Shown here one piece after another: positions 39,939-49,619 of a stretch of 64,000 nucleotides of DNA. The stretch spans positions 62,001 through 126,000 of the forward strand of contig NZ_MRAE01000003.1 in the NCBI RefSeq assembly GCF_002008345.1, given 5' to 3'. Source of the stretch: Clostridium tepidum. Lineage in GTDB: Bacteria > Bacillota > Clostridia > Clostridiales > Clostridiaceae. The position numbers and the translations under genes are program-made. Below the pieces are notes generated by a model. It was not told where the DNA came from and made no database searches. It saw only the letters and a program-made list of their open reading frames with translations. The stretch's first letter is position 1; the number at the start of each line of letters is the position of its first letter.

Positions 39939-41402
39939 ATGAGTAATACAAAAGAAAAAAATTCTAATTCAAATAATCTTAAAAGAAGCTTACGAGCAAG
40001 ACATCTTAATATGATTGCTATGGGTGGAGCTATAGGAACAGGAATATTTTTAGCACTTGGTGCAACAATAGAACAAGCAGGACCTGGAGGTGCACTAGTT
40101 GCTTATGCTTGTATAGGAGTTATGGTATATTTTTTAATGACAAGTTTGGGAGAAATGGCTACGTTTATGCCTGTATCAGGCTCTTTTGAAACTTATGCTT
40201 CAAAATTTGTTGATCCTGCATTTGGTTTCGCACTTGGATGGAACTACTGGTATAATTGGGCTATTACAGTTGCCGCTGAAATGGTTGCTGGTGCATTAAT
40301 TATGAGGTTTTGGTTCCCTAATGTTTCTGCTATTGTTTGGAGTGTTTTATTTCTTGTATTAATAGTTAGCCTTAATTTACTATCTGCAAAAGCTTATGGA
40401 GAATCAGAATATTTGTTTGCAGGTGTTAAAGTAGTTACTGTTATTGTCTTTTTATTAATAGGCATTGCTACTATTTTAGGAATATTAGGTGGACATGAGA
40501 TAGGACTTAAGAATTTTACTATTAAAGATGCGCCTTTTGTTGGAGGAGTAAAATCTATTTTTATGGTGTTTTTAATTGCAGGTTTTTCTTTTCAAGGTAC
40601 AGAGCTTGTTGGTATAGCTGCTGGTGAAAGTGAAAATCCTGAGAAAACTATTCCTAAAGCAATAAACACAATATTTTGGAGAATTATAATTTTTTATCTA
40701 GGAACAATATTTGTTGTAAGTGCTATAATACCTTATACAGAGGCTGGAGTTAATACAAGTCCATTTACATTAGTATTTGAAAGAGCTGGTATTGCAGCAG
40801 CTGCATCACTAATGAATGTAGTTATTTTAACTTCAGTAATATCTTGTGGAAATTCAGGTATGTATGCTTCAAGTAGAATGCTTTATGCAATGGCTAAAGA
40901 AGGAAAAGCGCCTAACTTTCTTGGTAAAGTTAATTCAAGAGGAGTTCCAGTAAATGCATTAATATTAACTACTTTAGTAGCATCAGCTTGCTTTTTAACT
41001 GGTCTTTATGCAGAAACTACTGTCTATGTATGGTTAGTTGCAGCCTCAGGACTTGCAGGATTTATTGCTTGGGCTGGTATAGCATTGTGTCATTATCGTT
41101 TTCGTAAAGCATATGTTGCTCAAGGACGTGATTTAAATAAACTTGTTTATAAAGCAAAGTTATTCCCATTTGGACCAATAATAGCTTTAATATTATGTAT
41201 AGTTGTTATTTTAGGACAAGGTATCAGTTACTTTGAAGCTGCTAAAATTGATTGGAGTGGAATAATAGCATCTTATATAGGATTGCCAATATTCTTTGTT
41301 TTATGGTTTGCATATAAAAAGAAGCATAGAACAAAAGTTATTAATTTACAGGAGATAAGTTTTGATGTAGAGGATACCCATTCTAAGACAGAAGTTGCCT
41401 AA
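39939..41402 (+). CDS. lysP: lysine-specific amino acid permease (APC family)
   Basis: A 487-residue permease with about 12 TM segments. The N-terminal APC signature LRARHLNMIAMGGAIGTGIF is followed by GEMATFMPVSGSFETYAS, WNYWYNWAIT and, in TM6 region, FQGTELVGIAAGESENPEK, as in LysP. The lysine riboswitch upstream supports lysine as substrate. It has an AGGAGG site before ATG 39939. It is followed by a MITE-like inverted repeat rather than a simple terminator. Confidence 0.94.
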   Translation: MSNTKEKNSNSNNLKRSLRARHLNMIAMGGAIGTGIFLALGATIEQAGPGGALVAYACIGVMVYFLMTSLGEMATFMPVSGSFETYASKFVDPAFGFALGWNYWYNWAITVAAEMVAGALIMRFWFPNVSAIVWSVLFLVLIVSLNLLSAKAYGESEYLFAGVKVVTVIVFLLIGIATILGILGGHEIGLKNFTIKDAPFVGGVKSIFMVFLIAGFSFQGTELVGIAAGESENPEKTIPKAINTIFWRIIIFYLGTIFVVSAIIPYTEAGVNTSPFTLVFERAGIAAAASLMNVVILTSVISCGNSGMYASSRMLYAMAKEGKAPNFLGKVNSRGVPVNALILTTLVASACFLTGLYAETTVYVWLVAASGLAGFIAWAGIALCHYRFRKAYVAQGRDLNKLVYKAKLFPFGPIIALILCIVVILGQGISYFEAAKIDWSGIIASYIGLPIFFVLWFAYKKKHRTKVINLQEISFDVEDTHSKTEVA

Positions 41403-41410
41403 GATAAACA

Positions 41411-41612
41411 GGGTGAGGATGTCTCAAAATAGATTTAATTTTAAAACGTAAATATAAATAATATATTCAGGAAGCAATTTATTTTACTAAGTAGTTCTTA
41501 ATTCCCTCAAATTAAGAACTACTAAAGTTCACTCACATATTCATTATATGTATTATTATATTTACTATATTAAAATTAAGGCTATTTTTATTTGAGAATA
41601 CCTCACTTTTTT
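41411..41612. mobile_element. MITE-like element with imperfect terminal inverted repeats
   Basis: The left end GTGAGGATGTCTCAAA, with AATAGATTTAATTTTA after it, faces the right end TAAAATTAAGGCTATTTT, TTTGAGAATACCTCAC. The element is about 200 bases, has no ORF, and contains a perfect 14-bp internal hairpin (41490-41523, AGTAGTTCTTAATT). The inner block CAAAATAGATTTAATTTTAA recurs at about 49189, also in an inverted repeat. This is consistent with a non-autonomous element; no transposase is present in the window. Confidence 0.55.
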
Positions 41613-41635
41613 GTTTGTTAAATAATATTAACTTA

Positions 41636-41990
41636 TCCTAAAAAAGCTCCACTTTTAACAGTAAAAATATTGCATTCATAATTTATTTGTATTTTATTTA
41701 AATTGCTAATATCAATAATTAAAGCATCGTTAGCTATTGGAAAACCTTCATAATTATGCCCTCCCACAACGAATTCTTATTTTAAAATTATTTTTTCTAG
41801 CAAACAATATGGCTTCTTTTAAATCTTCATAAGTTTTACAATATTTTATGCCAGCTGGCTATTTATCAATGGCTCTATTCCAGATTTGTTTAGCATCATC
41901 ATAATAATTACTTATAGGAGTAATTACTTTGATTAATTTTATCACCAGTTTTAAAAATAGTTTTTAATTTATCTTGTAAAGACAGTAGTA
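41636..41990 (-). pseudogene. FAD-linked oxidase (berberine-bridge type), decayed N-terminal fragment
   Basis: Reading - in pieces gives VITPISNYYDDAKQIWNRAI, then DK-stop-PAGIKYCKTYED, then LKEAILFARKNNFKIRIR and, after a frame change, HNYEGFPIANDALIIDISNL and ECNIFTVKSGAFLG. These are the FAD-binding PCMH-fold motifs, including the RxGGHxYEG flavin site. There is a TAG at 41859-41861, a one-base shift near 41758 and a second shift near 41925. The rest of the gene is missing. It is clearly non-functional. It lies next to the MITE-like element, which may mark the deletion. Confidence 0.85.
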
Positions 41991-42107
41991 AAAAGGTGAC
42001 AAAAATATAGATTATAACATTTTGGTAGATTTTATTATTATAATATATTGTAATAAATATTAAGTATTATAAAATTAATATATAGAGATTTAAAGGTTGT
42101 GATAAGT

Positions 42108-42803
42108 TTGTACAGTATTATGATTATAGAAGATGACACTAAAATGGCTAAACTTATAGAAAATCATTTAGAGCGATATGGATATAAAACATTTTTAATT
42201 AAAGATTTTTCAAAAGTAAAAGACGAAGTTTTAGAATGTAGGCCAGATCTCATCTTAATGGATATAAATCTTCCTTTTTTTGATGGGTTTTATTGGTGTA
42301 GTAATATAAGAAATTACTCCAAAGTACCTATAATATTTATATCAGCTAGGGATTCAGATATGGATCAGGTTATGGCTATAGAGAATGGTGGAGATGATTT
42401 TATAACAAAACCATTTTCTTATTATGTATTATTAGCAAAGATAAAAGGTGTATTAAGAAGAGTATATGGTAGTTATGCTAAAAATGATTCGGATTTTTTA
42501 AAGATTGGTGATTTAATATTATATACAAGTAAGAATCTATTAGAATTTAAAGGTAGAAAAACGGAACTTAGCAAAAATGAATTGGCTCTTTTGTTATATC
42601 TACTTAAAAACATAAATAAGATTATTTCAAGAGATACTCTGCTAGAAATTCTTTGGAGTGATACAGATTTTATTGATGACAATACTCTTTCTGTTAATGT
42701 TACAAGACTCAGAAAAAGGTTAGAAGAGGTAGGTATTAATGATGCTATAGAAACAAAACGAGGGCAAGGGTATATGCTTATTAATAATTGGAAAAGTGAA
42801 TAA
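42108..42803 (+). CDS. response regulator, OmpR/PhoB type (BceR-like)
   Basis: It pairs with the kinase that follows. The longest frame starts at GTG 42099, only 2 bases after AAAGG; TTG 42108 is better spaced and gives MYSIMIIEDD, the usual start, with 231 residues. The receiver domain has the phospho-acceptor Asp in LILMDINLPFFDG and Lys in FITKPFS. The C-terminal winged helix has LSKNELALLLYLLKN and VNVTRLRKRLEE. BceR-type regulators switch on ABC exporters that protect against cell-wall antibiotics. The neighbouring kinase and BceAB-like transporter support this. Confidence 0.9.
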   Translation: MYSIMIIEDDTKMAKLIENHLERYGYKTFLIKDFSKVKDEVLECRPDLILMDINLPFFDGFYWCSNIRNYSKVPIIFISARDSDMDQVMAIENGGDDFITKPFSYYVLLAKIKGVLRRVYGSYAKNDSDFLKIGDLILYTSKNLLEFKGRKTELSKNELALLLYLLKNINKIISRDTLLEILWSDTDFIDDNTLSVNVTRLRKRLEEVGINDAIETKRGQGYMLINNWKSE

Positions 42804-42815
42804 TAGGGGAATAAA

Positions 42816-43865
42816 ATGAGATTTATAGATTTCTTAAAAGATAGATTGTCTTATATAATAATATATTTTATAAGCATATCCTTGGTTATTTTAACAATGT
42901 ATTTGACATTATTTATGAAAGTAATGGATTTCCCTATAGCAAATGTATTGTATGCATATCTTGTTTCTATAGTAATACTTATTATATTTTTATTATATGA
43001 ATATTTAAAAATGAATAAGTTTTATAATCAACTTTATAGGGCGTTAAATTCTGAAGATATTATAGAGGAAATTTTAAATATAGATGAAGTTAAGACTATG
43101 GAACAAAAACTTTTAAAAAAACTATTAAAAAAATTACATAAGTCCTATGAAGGAAAGGTTTATAAATATAAAGAGGTTCAAAAACACTACTCAAATTTTA
43201 TAAATCAGTGGGTACACCAAATGAAGACAGCTGTATCTGTAATAAACTTAATATTAGAAGAAGAAAATACAGCTGAACTTAAAGAGGTTTTTGATAGCAT
43301 TGGTGAAGAAAATGAAAAAATATCACAGGGGCTTAATATAATGCTTTATAATGCAAGAATAAATGAATTTAATCATGATTTTAATGTGGAAGGTATAGAT
43401 ATATTATTAATTTTAAGACAAGTGATAAATGATAATAAAAAATTACTTATTAAGCATAAGATATTTCCTAAAATAACAGGAGAAACTGCAATTGTTCAAA
43501 CAGACAAAAAGTGGATGTATTTTGTTATAAATCAAATTGTTATTAATGCAATAAAATATATTGTTGCAGCAGAAAGAGAAAAAAAGATTATAGAATTTAA
43601 AATAGAAAAAGATACTGGAAAAATAACTGTAAGTATTCAAGACAACGGTATTAGTATACCAAAAGAAGATTTAGGTAGAGTATTTAATGCGTTCTTTACA
43701 GGTAAAAATGGTAGAAAAACTGCTGAATCTACAGGTATGGGGATGTATTTATCAAAACGTATTTGTAATGAACTTGGAAATGAATTATATGTTGAATCAG
43801 AAGAAGGAAAAGGAACAACATTTTATATAGTTTTCTATAAGGGCAAAAATATATTTAAATTATAA
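42816..43865 (+). CDS. intramembrane-sensing histidine kinase (BceS-like)
   Basis: A 349-residue kinase with two N-terminal TM segments (about 13-35 and 40-62) and almost no extracellular loop, the hallmark of intramembrane-sensing kinases. The catalytic part has the phospho-His in NQWVHQMKTAVSV (about 135), N-box NQIVINAIKYI, QDNGISIP and GTGMG-like STGMGMYLSKRI. Such kinases sense flux through the partner ABC transporter rather than the drug itself. It follows the regulator by 12 bases and is closed by a terminator before the transporter genes. Confidence 0.9.
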   Translation: MRFIDFLKDRLSYIIIYFISISLVILTMYLTLFMKVMDFPIANVLYAYLVSIVILIIFLLYEYLKMNKFYNQLYRALNSEDIIEEILNIDEVKTMEQKLLKKLLKKLHKSYEGKVYKYKEVQKHYSNFINQWVHQMKTAVSVINLILEEENTAELKEVFDSIGEENEKISQGLNIMLYNARINEFNHDFNVEGIDILLILRQVINDNKKLLIKHKIFPKITGETAIVQTDKKWMYFVINQIVINAIKYIVAAEREKKIIEFKIEKDTGKITVSIQDNGISIPKEDLGRVFNAFFTGKNGRKTAESTGMGMYLSKRICNELGNELYVESEEGKGTTFYIVFYKGKNIFKL

Positions 43866-43900
43866 CCTTTCAAAATTGTAATGTTGATATCCAAAATGAA

Positions 43901-43936
43901 AGAGAAATCGATACAAAGATTTCTCTATTTTTTTTA
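43901..43936 (+). terminator. intrinsic terminator between kinase and ABC genes
   Basis: AGAGAAATC pairs with GATTTCTCT and is followed by eight or more T. The ABC genes therefore need their own promoter, consistent with induction by the upstream regulator. Confidence 0.85.
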
Positions 43937-43985
43937 TAATAAAGTTACAGTCGTTAAAGAAAATAGGAAGTAGGAGGTTTTTATT

Positions 43986-44756
43986 ATGTCAATTTTAAAA
44001 GTCGATAATATAACAAAAATATATGGTGGAAAAAAAGGCGGAATGAAATTTAAAGCACTAGATAAATTTAGTTTAGAAATCGAGAAAGGAGAATTTGTTG
44101 GGGTAATGGGGCCTTCAGGTAGTGGTAAAACCACATTATTAAATATAATGGCAACTATAGATACTCCTTCCTCAGGAGAACTTTTTATAAATGGTACAAA
44201 TCCTACAAAATTAGATGAGAAAAATATTGCTCTGTTTAGAAGAAAAGAATTAGGTTTTATATTTCAAGATTTTAATCTTTTAGACTCTTTATCTATTAAG
44301 GAAAATATAATATTACCCCTTGTATTAGAAAAGGTTAAGGTGAGGGAACTAGAAAAGAGATTAGAAGACATTGCAAATCTTTTAAATATTAAAGATATTT
44401 TAAATAAAAAACCTTATGAAATTTCAGGAGGACAGCAGCAAAGAGCAGCCTGTGCTAGAGCACTTATTCATAATCCTTCTATAATTTTGGCGGATGAACC
44501 TACAGGAAATCTTGATTCTAAAGCATCTCAGGATGTCATGGAAACTTTAACAAATTTAAATACTAAAAAGGAAGCTACCATAATGATGGTTACTCATGAT
44601 CCTTTTTCTGCAAGTTTTTGCAAAAGAATAATTATGATTAAGGATGGAAAGTATTTTTTAGAAATTGTGAATGGTGGAAATAGACAAGCGTTTTTTAAAG
44701 AAATTATGGATTCTCTTTCGCTTTTAGGAAGTAGATCAAATAATTACGTATTGTAG
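43986..44756 (+). CDS. peptide-antibiotic ABC transporter ATPase (BceA-like)
   Basis: A 256-residue ATPase of the MacB/BceA group: Walker A GPSGSGKTT, the Q-loop FIFQDFNLLDSL, signature ISGGQQQR, Walker B IILADEPTGNLD and H-loop MVTHDP. An AGGAGG site lies before ATG 43986. The permease gene begins 13 bases after its stop with another AGGAGG. The pair likely frees lipid II-cycle targets from bacitracin-like or lantibiotic drugs and also acts as the co-sensor for the kinase upstream. The drug cannot be named from sequence. Confidence 0.92.
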   Translation: MSILKVDNITKIYGGKKGGMKFKALDKFSLEIEKGEFVGVMGPSGSGKTTLLNIMATIDTPSSGELFINGTNPTKLDEKNIALFRRKELGFIFQDFNLLDSLSIKENIILPLVLEKVKVRELEKRLEDIANLLNIKDILNKKPYEISGGQQQRAACARALIHNPSIILADEPTGNLDSKASQDVMETLTNLNTKKEATIMMVTHDPFSASFCKRIIMIKDGKYFLEIVNGGNRQAFFKEIMDSLSLLGSRSNNYVL

Positions 44757-44769
44757 GAGGAGGATTAAA

Positions 44770-46740
44770 ATGACGCTTAATAATATAGCTATTAAAAATA
44801 TTAAAGGAAATTTAAATAAATATGCTATGTATTATTTGAGTAATGTAATAGTGGTAACTATATTTTTTATATTTGCTAATTTTATATATAATCCAGGTGT
44901 TAGCAGTTCGAATATTAGTGACAAAACTATAAGTGATGTTGCCAGTAAATTAATGTATTTGTGCGAGTTTGTAATAATAATTTTTACTTTTATATTTTCA
45001 AATTACTCAATAACTAGTTTTTTAAAGTCTAGAGAAAAAGAATTTGGACTTTTATCAATGTTTGGTTTAACCAAAAGTCAAATAAGACGATATGTTATGT
45101 TTGAAAATGTAATAATTTCAATTTTTTCTATTATAACAGGACTTTTCTTTGGAATTTTGTTTTCAAAATTATTTTTTATGGCTATGTCTGTAATTTTAGA
45201 TTTGAATAGAGAAATGCCATTTTTAATATCAAGTAAAGCTATAAAAATAACAATATTAAGCTTTTTTATACTTCTTAATATTATAAGTTTTATTACAAGC
45301 CGCAAAATAAAAAATAACAATATCGTAGAATTGCTAAAGGGTGAGAGAATACCTAAGACAACACCAAAGTTTTCTAAATTTAAATCAGTATTAGCAATAA
45401 TACTTATCATCTCAGGATATATTGTAGGGCTATTTTCTGGAACAGCTATTATAATTACAATGATTCCAATACTTATAGTTGTAATAATAGGAACTAAACT
45501 TTTGTTTTCTCAATTTAGTGTGTTTTTCACAAATAAGCTTCAAAATAATAAGGGTATTTATTATAAAGGAATAAATTTAATAACCTTGTCTCAAATTATA
45601 TATAAATTAAAAGATAATGCAAAGGTATTATTTATTACTTCAATACTTAGTGGAATTACTCTTGCATCAGCTATATCAGTTTATTCTTTGCAAAAGGTAA
45701 CTCTATCTTCACTTGAAGAAAATTGTCCACAGGATATAGGAATTATAGAGCAGGGGATAAATTCTCATAAAGTTATAGCAAATGGAAAAGTTGAGGATAT
45801 ATTAGAAAAGCATAAATTTGATATAAAATATAAAAATAAAATAGAATTAATAAAAGGAAAAAATAATGATAAAGTAGTAGAAAATAATAATAATACTTAT
45901 GGGATAAAAATAAATAAAAATGATTTTAATATAATGTCAGAAAATAGTTTTAATAAACTTGCAAAACAATATAATAGGAAATCTTTAGATTTGAAAGATG
46001 GAGAAGTAGTAATATATACTTATGATTTAACCAATAATATAGCTAATCAAAAAACAGAACTTCCTTTTAGTAATCAGAAGACCTTAAATTTAAATATTGA
46101 AGGTAAAGTAAGTAGCTTTAATATATCAAAAAATTTAAAGGGCGGAATTATAAATGCAGATATCCAAAATACTAATACTATAATTGTTAGTAATAGTGAT
46201 TTTAAAAAATTATGGAATAAAGTTTCATATAGTAATAAGTGCATTTATTATGGATACAATATTAAACATAATTTAAAAGCTGCTGATGCAGTAACTGAAA
46301 TAAAAAATGCAGTTGCAAAAGATCAAGAAAAATTTTTTACTGAAAGAGTAATAAGCGCAGCAGGTCTAATGCAGATTTTATCTGTACTTTTATTCATAGG
46401 AACCTTCGTTGCAATGATATTTTTTATTGCAACAGGAAGTATATTATATTTCAAAATGTTTAATGAAGTTCAGAAAGATAAGCAGGATTTTATAGGACTA
46501 AAAAAGATAGGTGTTACACAAGAAGAAATAAAAAAGATAGTTAGTATTCAAAGTTTTACAATGTTTTTCTTACCACTTACAGTTGCAACATTACATGCTG
46601 CTTTTGCAGTAAAATCTGTAGGACTTCTATATACAAAATATTTTATATTTATAGCAGGAATATATCTAGTTCTACAAATAATATATTATCTATTTGCTAA
46701 ATGGATGTATGTAAAACAAATCAATAGCTGGAACATTTAA
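44770..46740 (+). CDS. peptide-antibiotic ABC transporter permease (BceB-like)
   Basis: A 656-residue FtsX-type permease. TM segments are arranged as in BceB: one near 18-38, three between 55 and 175, two near 205-250, two near 285-310, a large extracellular domain (about 310-530) and three at the end (about 535-650). The large loop is where BceB-type proteins contact drug and kinase. Motifs FLKSREKEFGLLSMFGLTKSQI and KKIGVTQEEIKKI are typical FtsX coupling regions. No clear terminator is seen after it. Confidence 0.92.
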   Translation: MTLNNIAIKNIKGNLNKYAMYYLSNVIVVTIFFIFANFIYNPGVSSSNISDKTISDVASKLMYLCEFVIIIFTFIFSNYSITSFLKSREKEFGLLSMFGLTKSQIRRYVMFENVIISIFSIITGLFFGILFSKLFFMAMSVILDLNREMPFLISSKAIKITILSFFILLNIISFITSRKIKNNNIVELLKGERIPKTTPKFSKFKSVLAIILIISGYIVGLFSGTAIIITMIPILIVVIIGTKLLFSQFSVFFTNKLQNNKGIYYKGINLITLSQIIYKLKDNAKVLFITSILSGITLASAISVYSLQKVTLSSLEENCPQDIGIIEQGINSHKVIANGKVEDILEKHKFDIKYKNKIELIKGKNNDKVVENNNNTYGIKINKNDFNIMSENSFNKLAKQYNRKSLDLKDGEVVIYTYDLTNNIANQKTELPFSNQKTLNLNIEGKVSSFNISKNLKGGIINADIQNTNTIIVSNSDFKKLWNKVSYSNKCIYYGYNIKHNLKAADAVTEIKNAVAKDQEKFFTERVISAAGLMQILSVLLFIGTFVAMIFFIATGSILYFKMFNEVQKDKQDFIGLKKIGVTQEEIKKIVSIQSFTMFFLPLTVATLHAAFAVKSVGLLYTKYFIFIAGIYLVLQIIYYLFAKWMYVKQINSWNI

Positions 46741-46965
46741 ATAGTACAAAGTAACAATTTATAACTATTATATATTGTAAGTTTATATTTTTAAATTTAT
46801 ACTTTAAAAATTCTAAATTTAGAGTAAAATTTATGTTTGAATATTTAAAATATGAATAAACTGGAATAAATTTTATTTAAAATGAAGTAATTTTTTTGTT
46901 TAAATTTTATATTTGATTATTAATAGTATATAAAATGTGTTATAATGTCATATATCATATAAAAA

Positions 46966-47035
46966 GCTCGTATATCATCGGTAATATGGTCCGAAAGTTT
47001 CTACCTGCTAACCATAAATTAGCAGACTACGGGGT
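46966..47035 (+). promoter_or_regulatory. purine riboswitch, guanine type
   Basis: The aptamer has ATATCATCGGTAATATGG, GTTTCTACC, a CATAAA-type loop and GACTACGGG. P1 pairs CTCGTA with TACGGG. The base that pairs with ligand, in GACTA, is C, which specifies guanine or hypoxanthine rather than adenine (GATTA). A terminator follows at 47083. The genes controlled are a purine permease and xpt, as in Bacillus xpt-pbuX. Confidence 0.95.
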
Positions 47036-47082
47036 ATTGTGCATTCAGTAAATAGATATTTATATCTATTTTATATGAACTC

Positions 47083-47114
47083 AACACCTCAATCTTAATT
47101 GAGGTGTTTTTTGT
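47083..47114 (+). terminator. riboswitch-controlled terminator before purine permease
   Basis: AACACCTCAAT pairs with ATTGAGGTGTT around a 4-base loop and is followed by TTTT. It is the OFF arm of the purine riboswitch. Confidence 0.88.
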
Positions 47115-47222
47115 TTTACAAAATTATCTCCTAATAGGTGGATTCTTATTTATGTACCTTAAAATGCTGCATGATAAATAAATATTTAGAGCATTAATAA
47201 AATTAAGGAGGAGAGTAGTAAA

Positions 47223-48524
47223 ATGAAAAAAAATGAGATGGATATTCAATTATTATATGGAGTAAATGATAAGCCTAAAATATTAATGCAAATTTTATTG
47301 GGATTACAACACATTTTTGCGGCTTTTGGGGGAATTATTGTTGTTCCAATTGTTATTTCAGCGTCTTTAGGTTTTGATGCTCAAACTTCAACAACATTAA
47401 TTAGTAGTGCAATTTTAGCAGCGGGAGTTGCTACTTTTATTCAATCAAAAGGAATAGGTCCTATTGGGGCACGAGTTGCATGTATTATGGGAACTGATTT
47501 TACATTTGTTGCACCAGCTATTGCTGTTGGGGAAAAATTTGGATTGTCAGGAATTTTTGGAGCCACAATTTTAGGAGCTAGCATAGTAATTATTTTAAGT
47601 TTTTTTATTAAACCATTAATGAAATTATTTCCTCCTATTGTAACAGGAACAGTAGTTAGTTTAATTGGATTAACATTATTACCTGTTTCAATAGATTGGG
47701 CGGCAGGGGGAGTAGGAGCTAATAATTATGGAAGCTTGAAAAACATTTCTGTTGCTTTAATAATAATGGTAATTACATTATTATTAAACCATTATGGAAA
47801 AGGATTAGTAAGCAGTGCTTCAATTTTAATTGGTATGGTTTTTGGATATATAATTTGTATTCCGCTAGGAATGGTTGATTTTTCATCAGTAAGTCAAGCT
47901 AGTTGGATATCATTACCTAAAATTTTAGGTTATGGTATAACTTTTAATTTACAAGTTTTATTACCTTTTATTCCTGCATATTTTGTTACTATTATTGGAA
48001 CTGTTGGATGTCTTAAAGCTATTACTGAAGTATCGGGTATTAAATCAGATGAAAAACCTGTTACATCTGGAGTTTTATCTGATGGAATAGGAAGTATGTT
48101 GGCAGGTGTTTTCGGAGCATTACCTAATACGTCCTTTAGCCAAAATATTGGATTAATTCCATTAACAAAAGTAGCAAGTCGTTATGTAACAATGATGGCT
48201 GGAATACTATTGATTATTTTAGGTTTATTTCCTAAATTTGCTGCACTAATAAATATAATGCCACAGCCTGTATTAGGTGGTGTAGGAATCGTTATGTTTG
48301 GAACAGTAGCTGCAGCAGGAATACAAACTTTAAGTAGTGTAAAATTGAATAATAGAAACATGTTAATAATTGCAACATCCATCGGATTAGGGTTAGGAGT
48401 TACTTTTCGTCCAGAATTTATTGCTAAATTACCAGAATCTCTAAAAATGATTTTTTCATCAGGGATTTCAACTGGTACAATTGTAGCTTTATTATTGAAT
48501 GTAATATTAAAAGAAAAAGAATAA
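47223..48524 (+). CDS. NCS2-family purine (xanthine/guanine) permease
   Basis: A 433-residue transporter with about 12-14 TM segments in the NCS2/UraA fold. Motifs include LLGLQHIFAAFGGIIVVP near the start, the substrate-region GVLSDGIGSMLAGVFGALPN and FSQNIGLIPLTKVASR. Control by a guanine-type riboswitch and pairing with xpt indicate xanthine or guanine/hypoxanthine uptake. AGGAGGAG precedes ATG 47223. It is probably the orthologue of pbuX, but substrate preference within purines is inferred. Confidence 0.92.
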   Translation: MKKNEMDIQLLYGVNDKPKILMQILLGLQHIFAAFGGIIVVPIVISASLGFDAQTSTTLISSAILAAGVATFIQSKGIGPIGARVACIMGTDFTFVAPAIAVGEKFGLSGIFGATILGASIVIILSFFIKPLMKLFPPIVTGTVVSLIGLTLLPVSIDWAAGGVGANNYGSLKNISVALIIMVITLLLNHYGKGLVSSASILIGMVFGYIICIPLGMVDFSSVSQASWISLPKILGYGITFNLQVLLPFIPAYFVTIIGTVGCLKAITEVSGIKSDEKPVTSGVLSDGIGSMLAGVFGALPNTSFSQNIGLIPLTKVASRYVTMMAGILLIILGLFPKFAALINIMPQPVLGGVGIVMFGTVAAAGIQTLSSVKLNNRNMLIIATSIGLGLGVTFRPEFIAKLPESLKMIFSSGISTGTIVALLLNVILKEKE

Positions 48525-48546
48525 GGATATTTATGAGGTGATATAA

Positions 48547-49119
48547 GTGGAAAAATTACAAAATCGTATTTTAGAGGAAGGGAATGCATTATCTGAAACG
48601 GTATTAAAGGTAGATTCTTTTTTAAACCATCAAGTAGACCCAGATTTAATGTATGAAATAGGAACCTATTTTAAAAATTATTTTAAAGATCACAAAATTA
48701 CAAAAGTATTTACAATTGAGAGTTCAGGAATTGCTCCAGCTGTTATGACTGCAATGCAAATGAATTTACCAATGGTAATATTAAAAAAACAAACATCAAA
48801 AATTTTAAATGGAAGTGTTTATCAAACTACTGTGCACTCATTTACAAAAGGTTCAGACTATGAATTAACACTATCTAAAAAATATATTAATAAAGAAGAC
48901 AATGTATTAATTATAGATGATTTTTTGGCAAACGGAGAAGCTGCATTAGGAGCTGCACGTTTAGTTCAAGAAGCAGGAGCTAAAGTTGCTGGAATGGGAA
49001 TTGTTATCGAAAAATCATTCCAACCGGGAAGAAAAATGCTAGAAGACAAAGGATACGATGTATATTCACTAGCACGTATAGCAAAACTTAAAAAAGGTTT
49101 AATTGAATTTGTAAAATAA
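48547..49119 (+). CDS. xpt: xanthine phosphoribosyltransferase
   Basis: Converts xanthine and PRPP to XMP for purine salvage. It has 190 residues, GTG start with GAGGTGAT upstream, 22 bases after the permease stop. The PRPP-binding motif [13 protein letters not shown] is intact, and the family N-terminus [20 protein letters not shown] and [10 protein letters not shown] are present. It is co-regulated with the permease by the guanine-type riboswitch. Confidence 0.95.
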   Translation: MEKLQNRILEEGNALSETVLKVDSFLNHQVDPDLMYEIGTYFKNYFKDHKITKVFTIESSGIAPAVMTAMQMNLPMVILKKQTSKILNGSVYQTTVHSFTKGSDYELTLSKKYINKEDNVLIIDDFLANGEAALGAARLVQEAGAKVAGMGIVIEKSFQPGRKMLEDKGYDVYSLARIAKLKKGLIEFVK

Positions 49120-49179
49120 ACATATTTTAATTATTGAATTTTAATATACTACTTATCAGTAATTATATAATATTATATT

Positions 49180-49285
49180 TCAAAATAGATTTAATTTTAA
49201 TATGACAAAGATAAAATGATTTATTTATAAATTTATTTTTTATCTTAGCAAGATTAAAATTAAATCTATTTTATTTTAGATAATA
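49180..49285. repeat. inverted repeat sharing sequence with the 41411 element
   Basis: CAAAATAGATTTAATTTTAA faces TTAAAATTAAATCTATTTT about 60 bases further on; the inner parts (AAAGATAAAAT and ATTTTTTATCTT) also pair. The left arm is the same 20 bases as at 41432. It could act as a long terminator for xpt or be a small relative of the MITE-like element. Confidence 0.6.
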
Positions 49286-49397
49286 ATTATTTATTGCAGA
49301 TTTAAAATAAAATATTTCTTTATTATAAGAAAAAACTATTTATTAGATATAAAAACAAAATTAGTGAACAGAATATAAAGGCATTACATTGTTTTAA

Positions 49398-49431
49398 GTT
49401 GTTGGTAAACATATTTTATTAACAGCTTTTG
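49398..49431 (+). terminator. hairpin upstream of lrgA (copy 1)
   Basis: GTTGGTAAA and TTTATTAAC flank CATAT and are followed by AGCTTTT. Nearly the same sequence recurs at 50774-50808 after lrgB. Confidence 0.6.
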
Positions 49432-49619
49432 TATTTATTATAGAAAACATTTTCATAATTTTAAGTTATTTTTGCAATTTATATTATTTATTGTATATTT
49501 GCACAATACTAATTTATTTTAAAATTTCAACTTTTATTTTAATATGGTATTTATAATAAAAAAGTAATAAAATAAATACTAGTTGTTAAAAACTTAATAT
49601 TTAGAAAAGAGGTGTTACC

